From assembly GCA_015501605.1 (NCBI GenBank), contig JADNRZ010000002.1, forward strand, positions 248,001 through 312,000: DNA of 64,000 nucleotides, in the 5' to 3' direction. A program made the position numbers and the translations under genes. Positions 50,101-62,600 of the stretch are shown here, piece by piece. Every line of letters starts with the position of its first letter. The first letter of the stretch is position 1. Source of the stretch: Panaeolus papilionaceus. Lineage: Eukaryota > Basidiomycota > Agaricomycetes > Agaricales. The notes below the pieces were generated by a model. The model was not told the DNA's origin and did no database searches. It saw only the letters and a list, made by a program, of their open reading frames with translations.

Positions 50101-50687
50101 CTCCTACGTGTATCAGGGGTAAGATATACATATGTAGACGTCCCAAACCCGCAGTGCCCGATAAACCAGAATAGTTGAATTATTACAGAGGGCTGTGTTT
50201 TGTGTTTTAAAATATCAAACATCAAAATAGTGCAAAAAAGTGATGCATTGGGGTATCGAGATTCGATAGACTCAAAACGCTATCTGTGTGTACCCAGACA
50301 CGAAGCTAAATGATACAGAAGAAAGCTATAATCTATCTACTGAAGGGTATATTGGGGGAATGAAAATAATATGAAGAATGCTACTAATACCAATGCGATG
50401 CCAGCTCGTTAAAGATCGTAATGGACGTGATAATGGGGGAAAGGCATAGAAGATACGTCAAGATAGGTGAGGTCCGCGAGCCCGTATGAAAGCGATAGCT
50501 TGGATGGTACAATGAGAGACGCAGCGAATAGGTTGGTCTAAAGCCAAGAAGTCCAAGAAGTAGTCGTGGACATATGCAACAGATGTGCCAGGAGAGTAAG
50601 AGTGAGGAGTAGGATTGAATACCTAGAATGAGAACTGGTGGCTAGCCCTTGAGACAGAGACCAACAGACACTAAATCATCGAATCGT
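47148..50687. other. Gene-poor stretch of about 3.5 kb
   Basis: No confident gene. The longest frame (49188-49574, 128 codons) has no recognisable domain and no splice context. The 3' side of the bZIP gene occupies the last few hundred bases. Confidence 0.4.
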
Positions 50688-51251
50688 TTAACGATTGAAG
50701 TTAGGGTATGGGAGACCATTGTTCGCCAGGATTCTCTCAAGAGTAAGTGCTCTCTCCATCCAGATATCCTTCTCGCGGTTCAGCCGCCTGTTGTCCTCCT
50801 CGAGCTGCTCGAACTGCTGCATGCGCCTCTTTCGGCTGCGTCGGGCAGCGAGGGTGTTCTTCCTGCGCTTATGACGCGCCTTCTCCTCCTCAGTCGCGTC
50901 GGGTGGTAAAGGGTCGTTATCGAAGAGCTCGTCTTCGTCGTCAGATGCAGGCTCAATCTGAACCCGTCGGCTGCTGCGGGGGTATGATGCCGGGCCGGTA
51001 GCGTATGCAGAGCGGGTTGCTGATGGAGGGGAAGGTCGGCGACGCCTGTAGTCCTCAATCGAAGGGTGGTTGATGTTTGACAGAGCCGATTGTGAGATAG
51101 CGGAAGAGATTGACTCGGAGGAGATGTTGCGGGTGTGTGTATGGGGGGATGGTCCTGCTTGCAATCGCTCGGCTCCGCTGTCCATGGGGAGGAACAGAAG
51201 GTTGTCCATAGTGTAGGTCTCCTCTTGGAGCTCTACCTTGTGGTGCTGCAT
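50688..51251 (-). CDS. bZIP transcription factor, GCN4/CPC-1-like
   Basis: An intronless model of 187 residues. The basic region KRRKNTLAARRSRKRRM contains the DNA-contacting N-x2-AA-x2-SR signature, followed by a short zipper (FEQLEEDNRRLNREKD, then ALTLERIL) ending eight residues before the C-terminus. The N-terminal part is serine/proline-rich and acidic near EPASDDEDELFDND, plausible as an activation region. By family, it binds TGACTCA-like sites as a dimer and may control amino-acid biosynthesis. Start: a TATA box (TATATAAG, minus strand, 51447-51454) places transcription initiation near 51420, and the first ATG downstream is at 51251. The same frame stays open upstream with coding-like composition, so a longer, spliced N-terminus remains possible. 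Confidence 0.82.
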   Translation of the reverse strand: MQHHKVELQEETYTMDNLLFLPMDSGAERLQAGPSPHTHTRNISSESISSAISQSALSNINHPSIEDYRRRRPSPPSATRSAYATGPASYPRSSRRVQIEPASDDEDELFDNDPLPPDATEEEKARHKRRKNTLAARRSRKRRMQQFEQLEEDNRRLNREKDIWMERALTLERILANNGLPYPNFNR

Positions 51252-51446
51252 TGCGTTGGGGCTAAGATCGAAGTACTGTGGTGATGATGAGAGGTAGGCC
51301 ACGGAGTTGGGTGGTGAGCAAGAAGGTGATTGAGACAGCTTGAATGACTTGCGCGGGGTTGACTTGGTAGATGATTGACTTCGAATAGTGTTCGAAGGGA
51401 AAGACTTGCGAATGACTGGATGAGATTGGACAAAATCCGAGCCATT

Positions 51447-51454
51447 CTTATATA
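51447..51454 (-). promoter_or_regulatory. TATA box of the bZIP gene
   Basis: TATATAAG on the minus strand, the best TATA match near any gene in the window, about 200 bases before the chosen ATG at 51251. Confidence 0.5.
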
Positions 51455-53905
51455 GCTGAGAGTGTGACGGCACCCATTATCTCAGTGCCAGATCTCTCTG
51501 CCTTAGGATGCACTGTTATGGGCTGTGTCATTCTGAGAGGCTGTGACTCATGGCCCATCAATGAGATTCCCAGGGGTTATCCAAGATGAGCGTTCCCATT
51601 CAGCTCGCGAGCGCGATCTTAAAGAATAGACTATATGCACTGCCATTGTTGAAAATTGGTCTCTCGTTTAAAGAAATTTTGTTGAAGGAGGGTTGTGGGT
51701 TTGTGATTGAAAGTTGAAAGGGCCAACGCGACAGCCAAGCGGAGACTACGCTTTGACTCCGCAAACTTTATTTGGTGATGTTGTGACACCCTTGACGAGA
51801 GAAGAATCCGAGAGCCGTTTCCCACATGTGCACGCCTGAGAGGAACAGGTGGTCTTCTAAACGAGCGCTCAGTTAGTTGGAGCCAAGATTCGAGATAATG
51901 CAACACACCCAACCTTAACTGAACAGGAAGAACAAAGGCAATTATGAGGATCTAGCCATATGGGATGGACTCCGCGGAATCACCGTACCGAAGGGATCGA
52001 ACGGCAGGTGCCAAACTCGAAAAAGGGGTCGAATCTTTACCACAAGGATGTAATTTGTCGATACCCATTCACTTCTGAGATGCACCAATATGTCCAGTGC
52101 CGTAAAGGATTCGAATTCGAGGTAAAAAAACATCTTACCCATCTGATAGCTAAGCAGTTATCTCGACCGAAAAAGTATTTAATTTTTACAGCATAGCTCG
52201 TTTGGGATTGCAGCAAAGGCCTCGTTGTAGGGCCAATTTATGGGGCCAATCGACAAAAGGACTTCGACTCGATTGTACTTCGTTGATCAGCAATTCTATA
52301 AATCCTGAGATCCTGGGCCTTCCGTCTATGTATCGGGGAATCCGTAGGTTTCCGAGTCTGAGTAGACGCTCATATGAAATCCCAGACAAACCCTGGGCCG
52401 GTCCCCCCGCCTTCAACTTGGGACGTGTTAAGGTTCCATTTTTATGCAATTTCGAGACCGTGCCCCGCCTGTTGTTTACTGAATAGGAACACCCTTCGCA
52501 TTTGTGTAATAATAGGTTGGAAAATAGTTTTGTCATATCGACGTTGCATGCGTAGCGAAACATCTAAAAGGGGACAACCGATAGTCAAATAACTACAATA
52601 ACTACAGAGAAAAACGAGGAAAGTTGTTCAGATGGTATTGTGCCTTTCGAAGGTACAGAAAGTCGCACAGGCTGTGCATTTTATGGTTCTGTCAATTTCG
52701 GAAAATTAAGGAGGAGTTATGTCGAGTCTTTCGCGTGCTACTTTCGGAAGCGCCTTCAGGAAAGACGCTGTTGCAACCCGCGGACAGAGACAAGAATGAC
52801 TTGACGCGCTTGACAGACACGCAGTGCATAATGTCGATCTCCAGAGGAGTACGGCTTCCCGAAAACCCCAGTCTGTAACATGTTGTACAAGTTATCCTGG
52901 GGCCTCGGGCAAAGCCCGCAACGCAACTTACTCCAGGCAGCGGATGTAAAGTTCCACTTCGGCAGATTGGCTGGCACGCAAGGTATGTCATGGCAGTGTT
53001 CAAAGACACTGACACTCGAGGTGGATTCGATGACGGAGGAAGTGCTAAGGCGATCACAGATGGCGCGGGAGACCGACGTTAAAGGCTTGATGGGGGTGCC
53101 ATCAATTGTTGCTAAGGCATGGCAGGGGCATTGGCAACCCCGCACGTAAGTCTGCAATTGCTGTGCCATTCAGTTGGGACGGCGCGTACGGCATAATCAG
53201 ACTGTTGAGAACGTCGTTGAGTCTCTGGCTCAGTAGCTATGGATAGCCATGACTAGAATAAACACGTTTTCTAATGAGGGCGTTCACAGTAGGGCTAGGG
53301 TAAACACAGCCGTTCACCCATGAGATAAGGGAGGTGAGAATCGAGGTGGGTACTAGAGCTAGTATTTTCTTTCGCGTTGTAATTCTTAACTGCACCACTG
53401 TCGTTTTCTCTGGTTGTTTTACTTTGTTCTTTGGCATGCTGTAAAACTATTGTCCTCATGTCGATTGTTTTGGACCCGTGACACAGATCCCAGTAAAATT
53501 TCGGTGTCATTTAAACCATTTAACAGGATAATTGCAGGCCTTTCGTTCGCGTCGTTTCTTGTCCTTCAACGTCTTTCAACTTCATGTCAGCGTTTGCGAT
53601 GCTCTGTTGTTCTGAAAGCAGATCTTGAGCTAAAACAGGCCTAAGATTACACCAGAAGAATATTTCATGGATTAAGCCACACAAGACACCAGAATACCAA
53701 CTAAAAGACCCAATAACACGAAGATAAGAGTCGAGACACGCCTGGACAACGATGGCAGCAGTGAAGAGGATGAACGTCGCGTGACAGTGCTGGTCACACG
53801 TCGTTGATCGTAAACCGGCTGTTTCCGGACCATTCCGAAGTAGCCCATTTTTTACTGACAGTCTATATTCCTATCCTCCTCACTATAAACTAAAAAACGC
53901 GCACG
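51455..53905. other. Intergenic stretch of about 2.4 kb
   Basis: Promoter side of the bZIP gene and of the cytochrome oxidase gene. Overlapping frames at 52690-53170 on both strands (121, 137 and 89 codons) are open but match nothing known and have no splice structure. Confidence 0.4.
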
Positions 53906-54369
53906 ATGCTCTCCACCGTCCTTCGTACTGCTGCTCGCCCTACTCTCCGCGCTGCCACCAGCGCACGGGCCACCCCTTTCCTCGTCCGTTCAGCTTCCGG
54001 CCACGCCCAGGAGTCGTTTGAGTCCTTCTCTGAACGTTATGTTGAATTCTTCAAGAACGCCGAGGATCTCTTTGAAGTTCAACGTGGACTCAACAACTGC
54101 TTCGCCCACGATTTGGTCCCATCGCCATCCGTTGTTGAGGCTGCTGTCCGTGCTGCCAGGCGCGTCAACGACTACGCTACCGCTGTCCGTGTCTTTGAGG
54201 GTGTTAAGGAGAAGGTTGAGAACAAGTCGCAATACGAGGCTTACGTTCAGGAGCTTAAGCCTCTGCGGGAGGAGCTCGGTACGTCGTTCATTTTTTGGAG
54301 ATTTATTGGACGTGTTGAATGAATTGTTGTTCAGGTCTCTTATTGAAGGAGGAACTCTATTCATCATAA
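53906..54369 (+). CDS. COX6: Cytochrome c oxidase subunit Va (yeast Cox6 family)
   Basis: A nuclear-encoded subunit of respiratory complex IV on the matrix side of the inner mitochondrial membrane. Exon 1 (53906-54278) and exon 2 (54335-54369) join across a 56-nt intron to 135 residues. The first 30 residues are arginine/alanine/threonine rich without acidic residues, a mitochondrial presequence (MLSTVLRTAARPTLRAATSA). The mature part has the family helices: ESFSERYVEFFKNAEDLFEV, RGLNNCFAHDLVPSPSVVEA, RRVNDYATAVRVFEGVKEKV and YEAYVQELKPLREELG. The C-terminus reads LLLKEELYSS. Length and helix order match yeast Cox6 and animal COX5A. The gene is codon-biased towards C-ending codons, as expected for high expression. 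Confidence 0.95.
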
Positions 54370-55130
54370 AGCATACGCCTGTCTCTCTACAGCCGAATAG
54401 GTGCGCCAACTTTTTTTATTTTATTTTATCTTATTTACTAACCTGAAGCATTGCAAAATCTAGATACCTACATAGAGCCAGGGCTTAATACATTGACAAT
54501 ATGCGAAGCAGAGTCTATCACAGGTCGCGAATTTGATATAGTCCATATCACTGGAGTCCGGTGAACACAATGTGCAAACCCTACAGCCCTGGACCCTATG
54601 CTGCGCTATTAATTGATAGGAAGTTTACGCTCTCTGCCCCACCCCCGCTGTGCAGTGTGCACTGTCTTTTCTTTGTTGTATCCGATGCAACCCGTCACCG
54701 ATCCATTATTACTATATATGGGAAGAGCGACCCGTCACACACACTGCCTCTTCAATTGATGACGAAAGGGAGCACCTTCACACTTCCTCTTCGTCGGAAA
54801 AAAATCCTTGTCTCTCGTGCAATGCTAGGGCACTGGGCTAATGCTTCTGGAAGGCAGCCATAAGGGTCTTTTATGTCGTCAAAGCTGTTCTGGCTCTGCT
54901 ATCTTGTCAATCGCAAATTTCTAATGGAGGGGACTATCTTGCGATATTTCAAGCTTATTGAAATCACCTTCCCGTCGAAGATTGACCTCACCGCCCATGG
55001 ATTCTGGAAAGTTTTCTTTTTACTCGGCCTACTGGACCTGTGAGGACAGCTTGACCATGTGAATATGGTCTTACATCTTTTCAATGTGCCTTGTCGCGGA
55101 ACTGAACTTTTTACGGGATTTTCTTCCTAT
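54370..55130. other. Intergenic stretch
   Basis: 3' region of the cytochrome oxidase gene, then sequence without a recognisable gene. A coding-like piece (LNNPTAYGIRTLRLAPCLN) follows a TTTCCAG acceptor at about 55138 and may be an exon of the decayed gene described next. Confidence 0.35.
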
Positions 55131-55137
55131 CTTTCCA

Positions 55138-55945
55138 GCTAGCGTTGACCCTCAATAATCCCACTGCCTACGGAATACGAACACTTCGGCTGGCCCCTTG
55201 TTTAAATGGATAACACCCCTTGTTCTTAGGGGCTATACCACATCCATTGTTTCCCAGTATATCCAGTGGAGTGCTACTTGGCTTTGTCTCGTCTCATCTT
55301 AGATCATTCCCCTTTCTTGCAGTCATTGGATTAGAAAAATCGGGACGTATCATATTCCCGCTGGCTCAGGAAATCGTGTCGTGAGGAACCGCCGATTCAG
55401 TGGAGCAGGTTTCTATCATCCCGTTTTTTTACGGGATGCCTTCGCATCTTCTTGCCGAAGATGTTGGGACATCGGTTTGCTGGGCGGAGTTTCCAACTCT
55501 CCTCCGACTCCACTGGATGTGATGTGAAGTTATGTTGTACCCTCAAATACGTGCATAGGAACCGAGGACTGCGTCACTGTCTCTAGATCGGAACATATCA
55601 CCAGGAGGACCAAAATTGCTGTTGTTTTCGCCGAGAAGACAAGCAAGAGTCCTTGTTTACTCCGAAGCACTTGTCATCCAAATTTTAACTGTGTCGGATT
55701 CGGGATTCCTCCCCTGAATGCGCAAGTGAATGAATCATGATGCATAGGTGTGCTACATATGTGCTCCGTATGTGATCCCTTTGAAAAATGTTTGACCGAT
55801 GCCTGGGATTGCGAGGAATACATTCAGGCTTGGATTGACCTTTTCAGTATAGACGCCTATTGTCGCTTTCTTTGGTTTGACACGCATCTGCTGGGGTTCA
55901 CTTTCCGACCCCGTTCCGCTGATGTGATGTCGTGTCACTTTCATT
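55138..55945 (+). pseudogene. Decayed copy A of an unrecognised (possibly F-box-like) gene
   Basis: Coding-like pieces in differing frames: LNNPTAYGIRTLRLAPC (55145-55200), LFSPRRQARVLVYSEALV (55620-55675) and ICSVCDPFEKCLTDAWD (from 55757) to HLLGFTFRPRS. The second and third pieces align with copy B at 56242-56500, although copy A has an extra segment of about 65 bases between them. No continuous or spliceable frame joins the pieces, so this is read as a pseudogene. The first piece resembles the hydrophobic strands of mushroom F-box proteins; the family assignment is weak. Confidence 0.4.
55417..55463. other. Two adjacent perfect hairpins
   Basis: CATCCCGT and ACGGGATG flank a six-T loop (55417-55438). 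Seven bases further, CATCTTC and GAAGATG flank TTGCC (55445-55463). Both stems are perfect. They lie inside the decayed copy A region. They may be structural elements of a repeat or of an RNA; function unknown. Confidence 0.5.
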
Positions 55946-56241
55946 GAAGCAAAGTTTTAAGTCAGTCAATTCTAATGGAGCTTATGAACTAATGCCTTTT
56001 ACAGACAAAGAAGGCCTAAATTTTGAGAATGACAGATTCTTCGTCCCAAGCTCAACTCTGCCGTGATACCTTTTCACTTGATAGCGGGTGCGGTCTCGGA
56101 TTTTGCCTATGATTTTTACTCATTCTACCCCATATCCTCGTCCAGAAACTGTTAAACGGAAAAAAACAAAAAAACAAAAAACACTGTCACGCACTACTAG
56201 ATGGAAGGGACCACCCTCAATCAGGACCATCGGAGAAAGAA

Positions 56242-56628
56242 ATGTTGGCATTTTCGCCCCAAACACGCGCAGAGCTACTTGTTTATTCCGAGCACTTGGT
56301 CCTCATGACATACTACCTTGAACTCTGCTCCATATGCGATTCCATTGACAAATATCTGACCGACACTTGGGATTTCCAGGAATGCGATCTGAGCGTTTTT
56401 GATGCAGTTCTGCATTGGATTCTTCTCTCCAACTCAGACGCCTATTATCAGATTTGTCATTTGACGCGCGTCGACCTGGGTTTCAGTCAGCTATGTATAC
56501 ATGGCAGAACTACGGCCTATAACCGGCTTGTAACTTCAAACTTGACATATACTTTTATACTGGGCTGTATGCTCATTTCCGAGCAAAGCGCTGGCATGAG
56601 GACTGCGCAACTGCTCAGTGGTCTCTAA
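56242..56628 (+). pseudogene. Copy B of the same unrecognised gene, partial
   Basis: An ATG frame of 128 codons that aligns with copy A: MLAFSPQTRAELLVYSEHLV against LFSPRRQARVLVYSEALV, then CSICDSIDKYLTDTWDFQ against CSVCDPFEKCLTDAWDCE, then DAYYQICHLTRVDLGF. Copy B is more intact (one frame through the shared part) than copy A but lacks any upstream exon that I can identify. Conservation of frame in the shared part, with many substitutions, indicates an old tandem duplication of a once-coding gene. It could still be expressed as a short protein. Confidence 0.4.
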
Positions 56629-56639
56629 CGCGCGAAGGT

Positions 56640-59600
56640 CCGTATGCATTTTTAGATTGTCCGTCTTATACTCAAGGTGTTATGAGAGTATAGATAATAT
56701 TGGCACAAATTTCCTTAATCTCTTGATCTTTGGGTGCATCTCCTCAGATGATTTCATACTGAAAAACGCATATATTCATCCATAATGACTGCACTCCCCT
56801 TGGCGCCGGCGCTGCATAATCCTGAAACGTGTTGAGCAGTATAACAGGCATCTCACTGAAACCGACTTTCATCGCTCTGTGTTTTTTTTGAAGCACGTTC
56901 CGGTCTCACTTCCTCCGAGTCAACCCTAAGTGACCCATAACAAATTTTATTTGAAGCCCCCGACAACATCAGCCCTTGGATCCACCGAAGTAGGTCCTGG
57001 TTGATCTCGAGGGCTATTCTGATCACTTGCTGTGGTAGCTCACATGTCGGTCGCGTGATAAGCGTGTCTGGTGCTTAAACCCACTCTTTGACGCTCATCG
57101 CATTACAGCATTCAGTGGTTAATTATATGATCGGGAGCAAGGATGGTATGCACATGCGGATAGGACACAAGGTTTGCTCCAGTTCTTTACTATGATCGCC
57201 TGCGGGTATTAGCTAACGCTCCGACTGCTCATATCATGAGCAAAAAAATAAATGTGCACAAGTCTCTCCATTTACAATTACTGGTTGATTCAGTAATGAA
57301 CTGATCCGTAGTGTCCTGGCCACATGTGTCAACGTTTTCAACGGGTGTTTGGGCTATTCTAACGACGCAGTTGGGCCTAAAAATTTCTCTTAAACTGGGA
57401 CCTGATGTTGACGTCTCTTCAAAAGGTGCATATATGCGCGTAAATATCGTCTTTAATCCACCTTGATCGGAGGGCGGGCATTTGTCTGAATGCCTTGGTT
57501 GACTGTTTTGGGCGTACCCGCCCAGATTACTGGCATCAGCGACGGCCGCTCCAGATACTAAATGGCTCTATTTATACCATCAATTGGCGCAGTGTCCCTC
57601 AATTAACACTTGATTTCCATCAATAGGCGACTGGTTTCTAGCCTTGTATTCAAAAATGTGTTGCATAAGCCGTCGGCGGCCTGTGACGCGCGTATGTGGG
57701 CCCAAGCATAAGCAATGCCAACCCAAGTTCGAAGCCCGGTTTCAGCTGATCTTGTAACGTTGGCGAAAGGTACGAACAGGTTCGGATCGGGATTTCGACC
57801 ACAGTGACCGTACACATCACCGACATCTCATGAAATCCATGTCGAGGGACCTACTATCACCATTGAGACGGCGTAGAAGGAATCCTTCGTTGTGATCACA
57901 ACTGCCGTTCTACGAGCGGACATTGCCTCTCTCCCAATCTTACTCAAAATGGGCGAATTAACGACCGCCACAACGCTGTGGGCAAGATATGTCCTATCCA
58001 AATTTCTAGTCTGAACCTAAAGCGATCATTATCTAACCCCAGTATCATGCCCATTTTCAGCCTTGTTGGGCAATTTTGTGCACGTCAAGATGCAATTGCG
58101 CGATATTATCGCGGTCAATATCTAGCCACTCGCTCCCGGCACCCAGTACGCGTAACTCTATATTTTACTTCCTATTACCTTTCCTCGAATTCACATGATT
58201 TCCGGTAGAAGTCCCTTGAACATTACGTTGCGATGTGGGCGTTTACTGGTTGACAGACTGCGCCCACAATCGCCTCGAAAGGGAGCAAGTCATGTGCTTC
58301 GAACTTTTTGCTATCTTCTCAAGGCAGCGGCTGCGTCCATCAAATCAAATTATGCGCACAATAACTAAACAACTTCAGGCTTCGAAGTACAGGATACAAT
58401 CAAATGTGAAACCAGGTCACTGCATCGTGCAGTCGACGACGATCATCGATCGGGAAAACACGTACTACGGGTCGTGTTTGGCTCGATTCACCGAGTCAAC
58501 TGCAAATGCCAACTTCAACATCAACGACGGACAGAATGCAGCTCCTCGTTATGCGGGCTATACATACGGCAATATAAATGCTGTATGATGTATATATTAT
58601 ATATGCATGCGTGTTCCTCATACTTGCTAGGGTGCCACCACGAACGTGCTTATTGAGGGTGCTTCCAGTCGTTGCGCTCTTCGGAATGTCATTGCAAAGA
58701 CTTTCCAGCTTTCCGAGTTTCGTCAGGCAATTGGGGGCTTTCAATATTTTTTTCTTGCCATGTGTTTGGCCCAGATTCAAACTTAGATGAATTTGAGGTG
58801 CAGACCCTTTGTTCGACTGGGATACGTGGACACTCGCAGGAGCATAGGTAGACGTATGCACCACAGGTCCAGCTTCGGGTGTCAATAATAGGTGCCCATA
58901 ATCATCCAGCTAAGTTTTCTCCTCCCATGCGCTGCATTCAGACTGTCTAACCGCCTCCAGCCAATAAACTCCTTGCGATAATACAGTGTCTGAGCAACCG
59001 GCAGCTTTTTAAGGTATCGCTGTATGTACCTACACAGCGTTTGGTAGGTATATCGGCCCTCGAAACTACCCGCTATTCCATCTCTCATTAATTGTGCTCA
59101 TGTCCAGCCTCCATTGTTCTCATATTACAGATCAAGGCCGACAGAAATTCGTCATCCGCATCAAGCAGCGCTATATCCAGTGATCCACAATCTAATCGCT
59201 CTTCGTCCATGATCGAAGGGCTATGATGCTGAAACGAGGAGCATAACGGTGCAAAATTAAATCTAGGAATTCTTCGATCGATACCGTTGCTCTTCTCGCG
59301 CTCATTCGTTTCGGGGATAGGGCATTGACATCCGTTCAGGCAAGTGCAGCATGGAGCTCGCCGACTGTTGCCCGCTGAGAAGCTACTAACTATTTTTATA
59401 GCTTCCTCTTGAACTAGGTTTCGTGGCAGATACAATGAGCCAAAACTTGCCTTCGGTACGGGTAGTATCTATTAAAGATGGGGTGCAAGTTTGTTCGAGG
59501 GTTTATCAACAGTTCTCTTCTCGTTGAAACATCCATTCCGAGCCCAAAATAACCTTTTATTTTCAAAGGTGATGAACTAATTTTAACACTCTATCAGCGA

Positions 59601-62600
59601 TGAAAATAGCCCACTAACACACACTGATCACTAGGTCTTGAACTAAACTTGGGATCTCAACGTTCAATACGCTCTTCGCCTGAGCGTTCCGCTGGCGTCA
59701 TAGCTAAACTTGAACTTTGGACAGCACTCCGGGGTTGATAAACCCTGATAAAGAAGGCGACCGGTGACACGTAAGCGCTCTCGAAATAAATAGGGTTCTG
59801 CACACCACGGTCACTGGTCACCACCCGCCTGCGCAGATCGTTCCTAGCTGATCGCTGTGGTAACTTATTTTACACGTTGTGGCACCGGTATCTACAGCCA
59901 CACTAACACTCGTAGGAGATAAAATAGCTTTGCGTTGCCATTCGTTTCTCGGGTTATCGGACAACAGGGGACCGAGAGTTCTTATCTACAGAGAGCTATC
60001 GTAACCACACTTCTGTGATATACTTATACTGTTTGTGGTGCGTACCGCCTTCTGTGGTGCTTCCCCAGTGCTCCGCTCTCGTAACACCTGGACTTATAAG
60101 TGCCAGCTGTGGTATATCGCCTTCAAGATGTACCGCCTTCACGCGCCGTCTTCCTGCAACTCGTTGTTCGACCAACGTGTCCTCGAGGTGGTAGATAGTA
60201 ACGTTGGCGGAAATGGTAGCTCATGACGTTAATTCTTCTTTGCTATCGCAATCAATAAGCTCTCACTACTTATGGTTTACTTCTATGACTGTAAGCTTCG
60301 CTCTTACTTATTAATTTCCATCCTACACGGCTATTAGCGAAGGTTAGCCTTTGATGAGAAGAGACAAGCTTCGCTTGTCACGACACCCCCCTTACTACCT
60401 ACCCTGTGGATATTTTCCAGGTATCTACTTCCTCTGGCTTTCCAGATGCTTCTCTTCCCTGGTCGCATCACAGGCCGCAATGAAGGCGCAACTTCGAATC
60501 TCAAACCAGATGGCTCCCTGAGGCCTCGTTCCATACTTTCTCAACTTTGGTATTGTTGATATTTGGTTTCCTATTTCCTTCAACTTGATATCATTCCCCT
60601 GGTTGCTTGCGTTGCGTGACATAAATGGTGGAGGCAGTTCCGCGTTAGCCTTATCTGAGATAACGAAAAATGCTAGCTATAGCTTGTGGCCCATCGGCGG
60701 GGAAGGTGTTATCTGGGTATCATGCCTAGCGTATAATGGTGGTCATCACATGTTGGAAATTGCTATGGTCCAATCACGGGCAAAGAGGTGGGTGTATGAG
60801 AATCTCGCAAGCTATACCCAGTATCAAGCCCATTCTCCGGCACTCTGTGTCATTCAACATATTGCGTTCACCATTTGATATTATCCACCAGCTGGGACGC
60901 GTCGGAATATGTCGTAACCATCATCAGCATCTGTTTGAATGCTCTTGAGTCTCGAGCCCATTAACTGGTGCATTTAATCCCATTTTTCTCATGTCTTTAT
61001 AGTCGAGGCTGTCGAGCAGGGGAATTCAAATACCGGTTATCCATTGAGTAAGTAAGTTCCCAGCGATCAGAGAAATAATGTGACGGGCTTTGGGAATTAA
61101 AACGCAATTCCGACTCCGACAGTATTCCGAGGCGCGGGGATGAGAAGGAGATCTAGACTTGAGGCGCCCACGCATGGTCTTCGAGAAGGACGAGGTTATA
61201 ATGCAAATAATTATTCGTTCAGGATATTTGGGGCTACATATGTTTCAATCTTCAACCATGTAAACCAGAATTACTAGAATACAAAAAAACAGCACGAATC
61301 GAGAAGTTGGTGGAAGGATGTCGATAGCCAATCAAGTTTAAAGGCGCCTGAGTCCTCGTTTTGACTAGGTTTCTGCGAAACACGCGGGGAAAAAGGCGGT
61401 GATGATCAATGTAACATTGTGTTGCCCAATTTCTTGCAGGAATAAGTCATATTTCATCAGTTGAAGCCTTTGTCATCTCGCATCACCAGCCAGGAATCGG
61501 GCTGTACTTTGAGATGCCATTGTCGATGGGTGTGTCAAACTGGTTGCTTGGAAGACGACCAATGAACGTTAGTGGGAATGGATCTTTTTTATATACGAAT
61601 ATGTTTATGATAAATATTCCTAGTCGTTCAGCCCTGATTGTGAGTATAGTCTAACGACTTTGTATGGCGCAAATAGGGGCTCTTTGTGCGAAACGGGTGT
61701 CGGTTCAGCCGCCGAGAGGCGGGAGGACGCCATGGAATATAAATGCGCTGCAGAAATTGTACTACATTCTAGCTGTCTACGGTCTTCCGATTAAAGCCAT
61801 ACTATACTACAGCTGCATTGTATATCAAGTCCAAGTTTCCTACACATAGAGTCAAAGCCCGGGTGAAACCGTTCAACCTGTATTGCGTCGGAGTTGAGAA
61901 TTTGATGTCCTACCACCGCCCTATCCTTTCTTCCAAGACATTTTAGATGTGTATATTTCTCCTATTTCTATTGTATGAGCAGTTCCCCATGTTTCCCAAG
62001 CTGACAACCCGTCAGGTGTATGACGAGTACCTTAACTCTGGAGGGGACAATGCAGGTACCCCCCAGGGCTCAGCTACCTATTTTCCCTGGAATATTCCTA
62101 CTTTTTCATGTATCTAAACCATAGGGTCCTTGTAAATCTATCGGCGGTGTCTCACTCGAGCGAGCGATACACTTGGCCCTGGCAGTCGGTTCACCTTAGA
62201 CATCCATATGGCATCCTTCTATAAGCTTCGAGACCGGTATGGCGCATAGAGCAGCGGTACTTCTACCAAATAATTACCCCTGGTTGACCTCGGATTAAAG
62301 TAGCGTTCTGACTCGGACCCTAAGATTTATCCGCAACTTCTTGCCTGCGGTATTTGCGGCGGAGGTAATACAATGCTAATTTTAAGTTTGATAGCGACCT
62401 GATAGTCGTCAAATGATGCTCTGTCTAAAGTACCATCGGCGGTACTTGGGGCAGACCTTGTGGTACTCAGATGACCAATATCGTGCATTTTTTATCAGAT
62501 TAGAAAGAGCACTTCGAAACCTAAGCTATGATGATTCCACTTTAAGAATTAGGCCGTGGAGTTTAGCAAAGAATGATTATCTGGGCAACTGCTACAGTGC

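Noticed and set aside
52756..53169. Overlapping minus- and plus-strand ORFs
   Set aside because: Both strands are open at once, with no family resemblance, so coding status cannot be decided.
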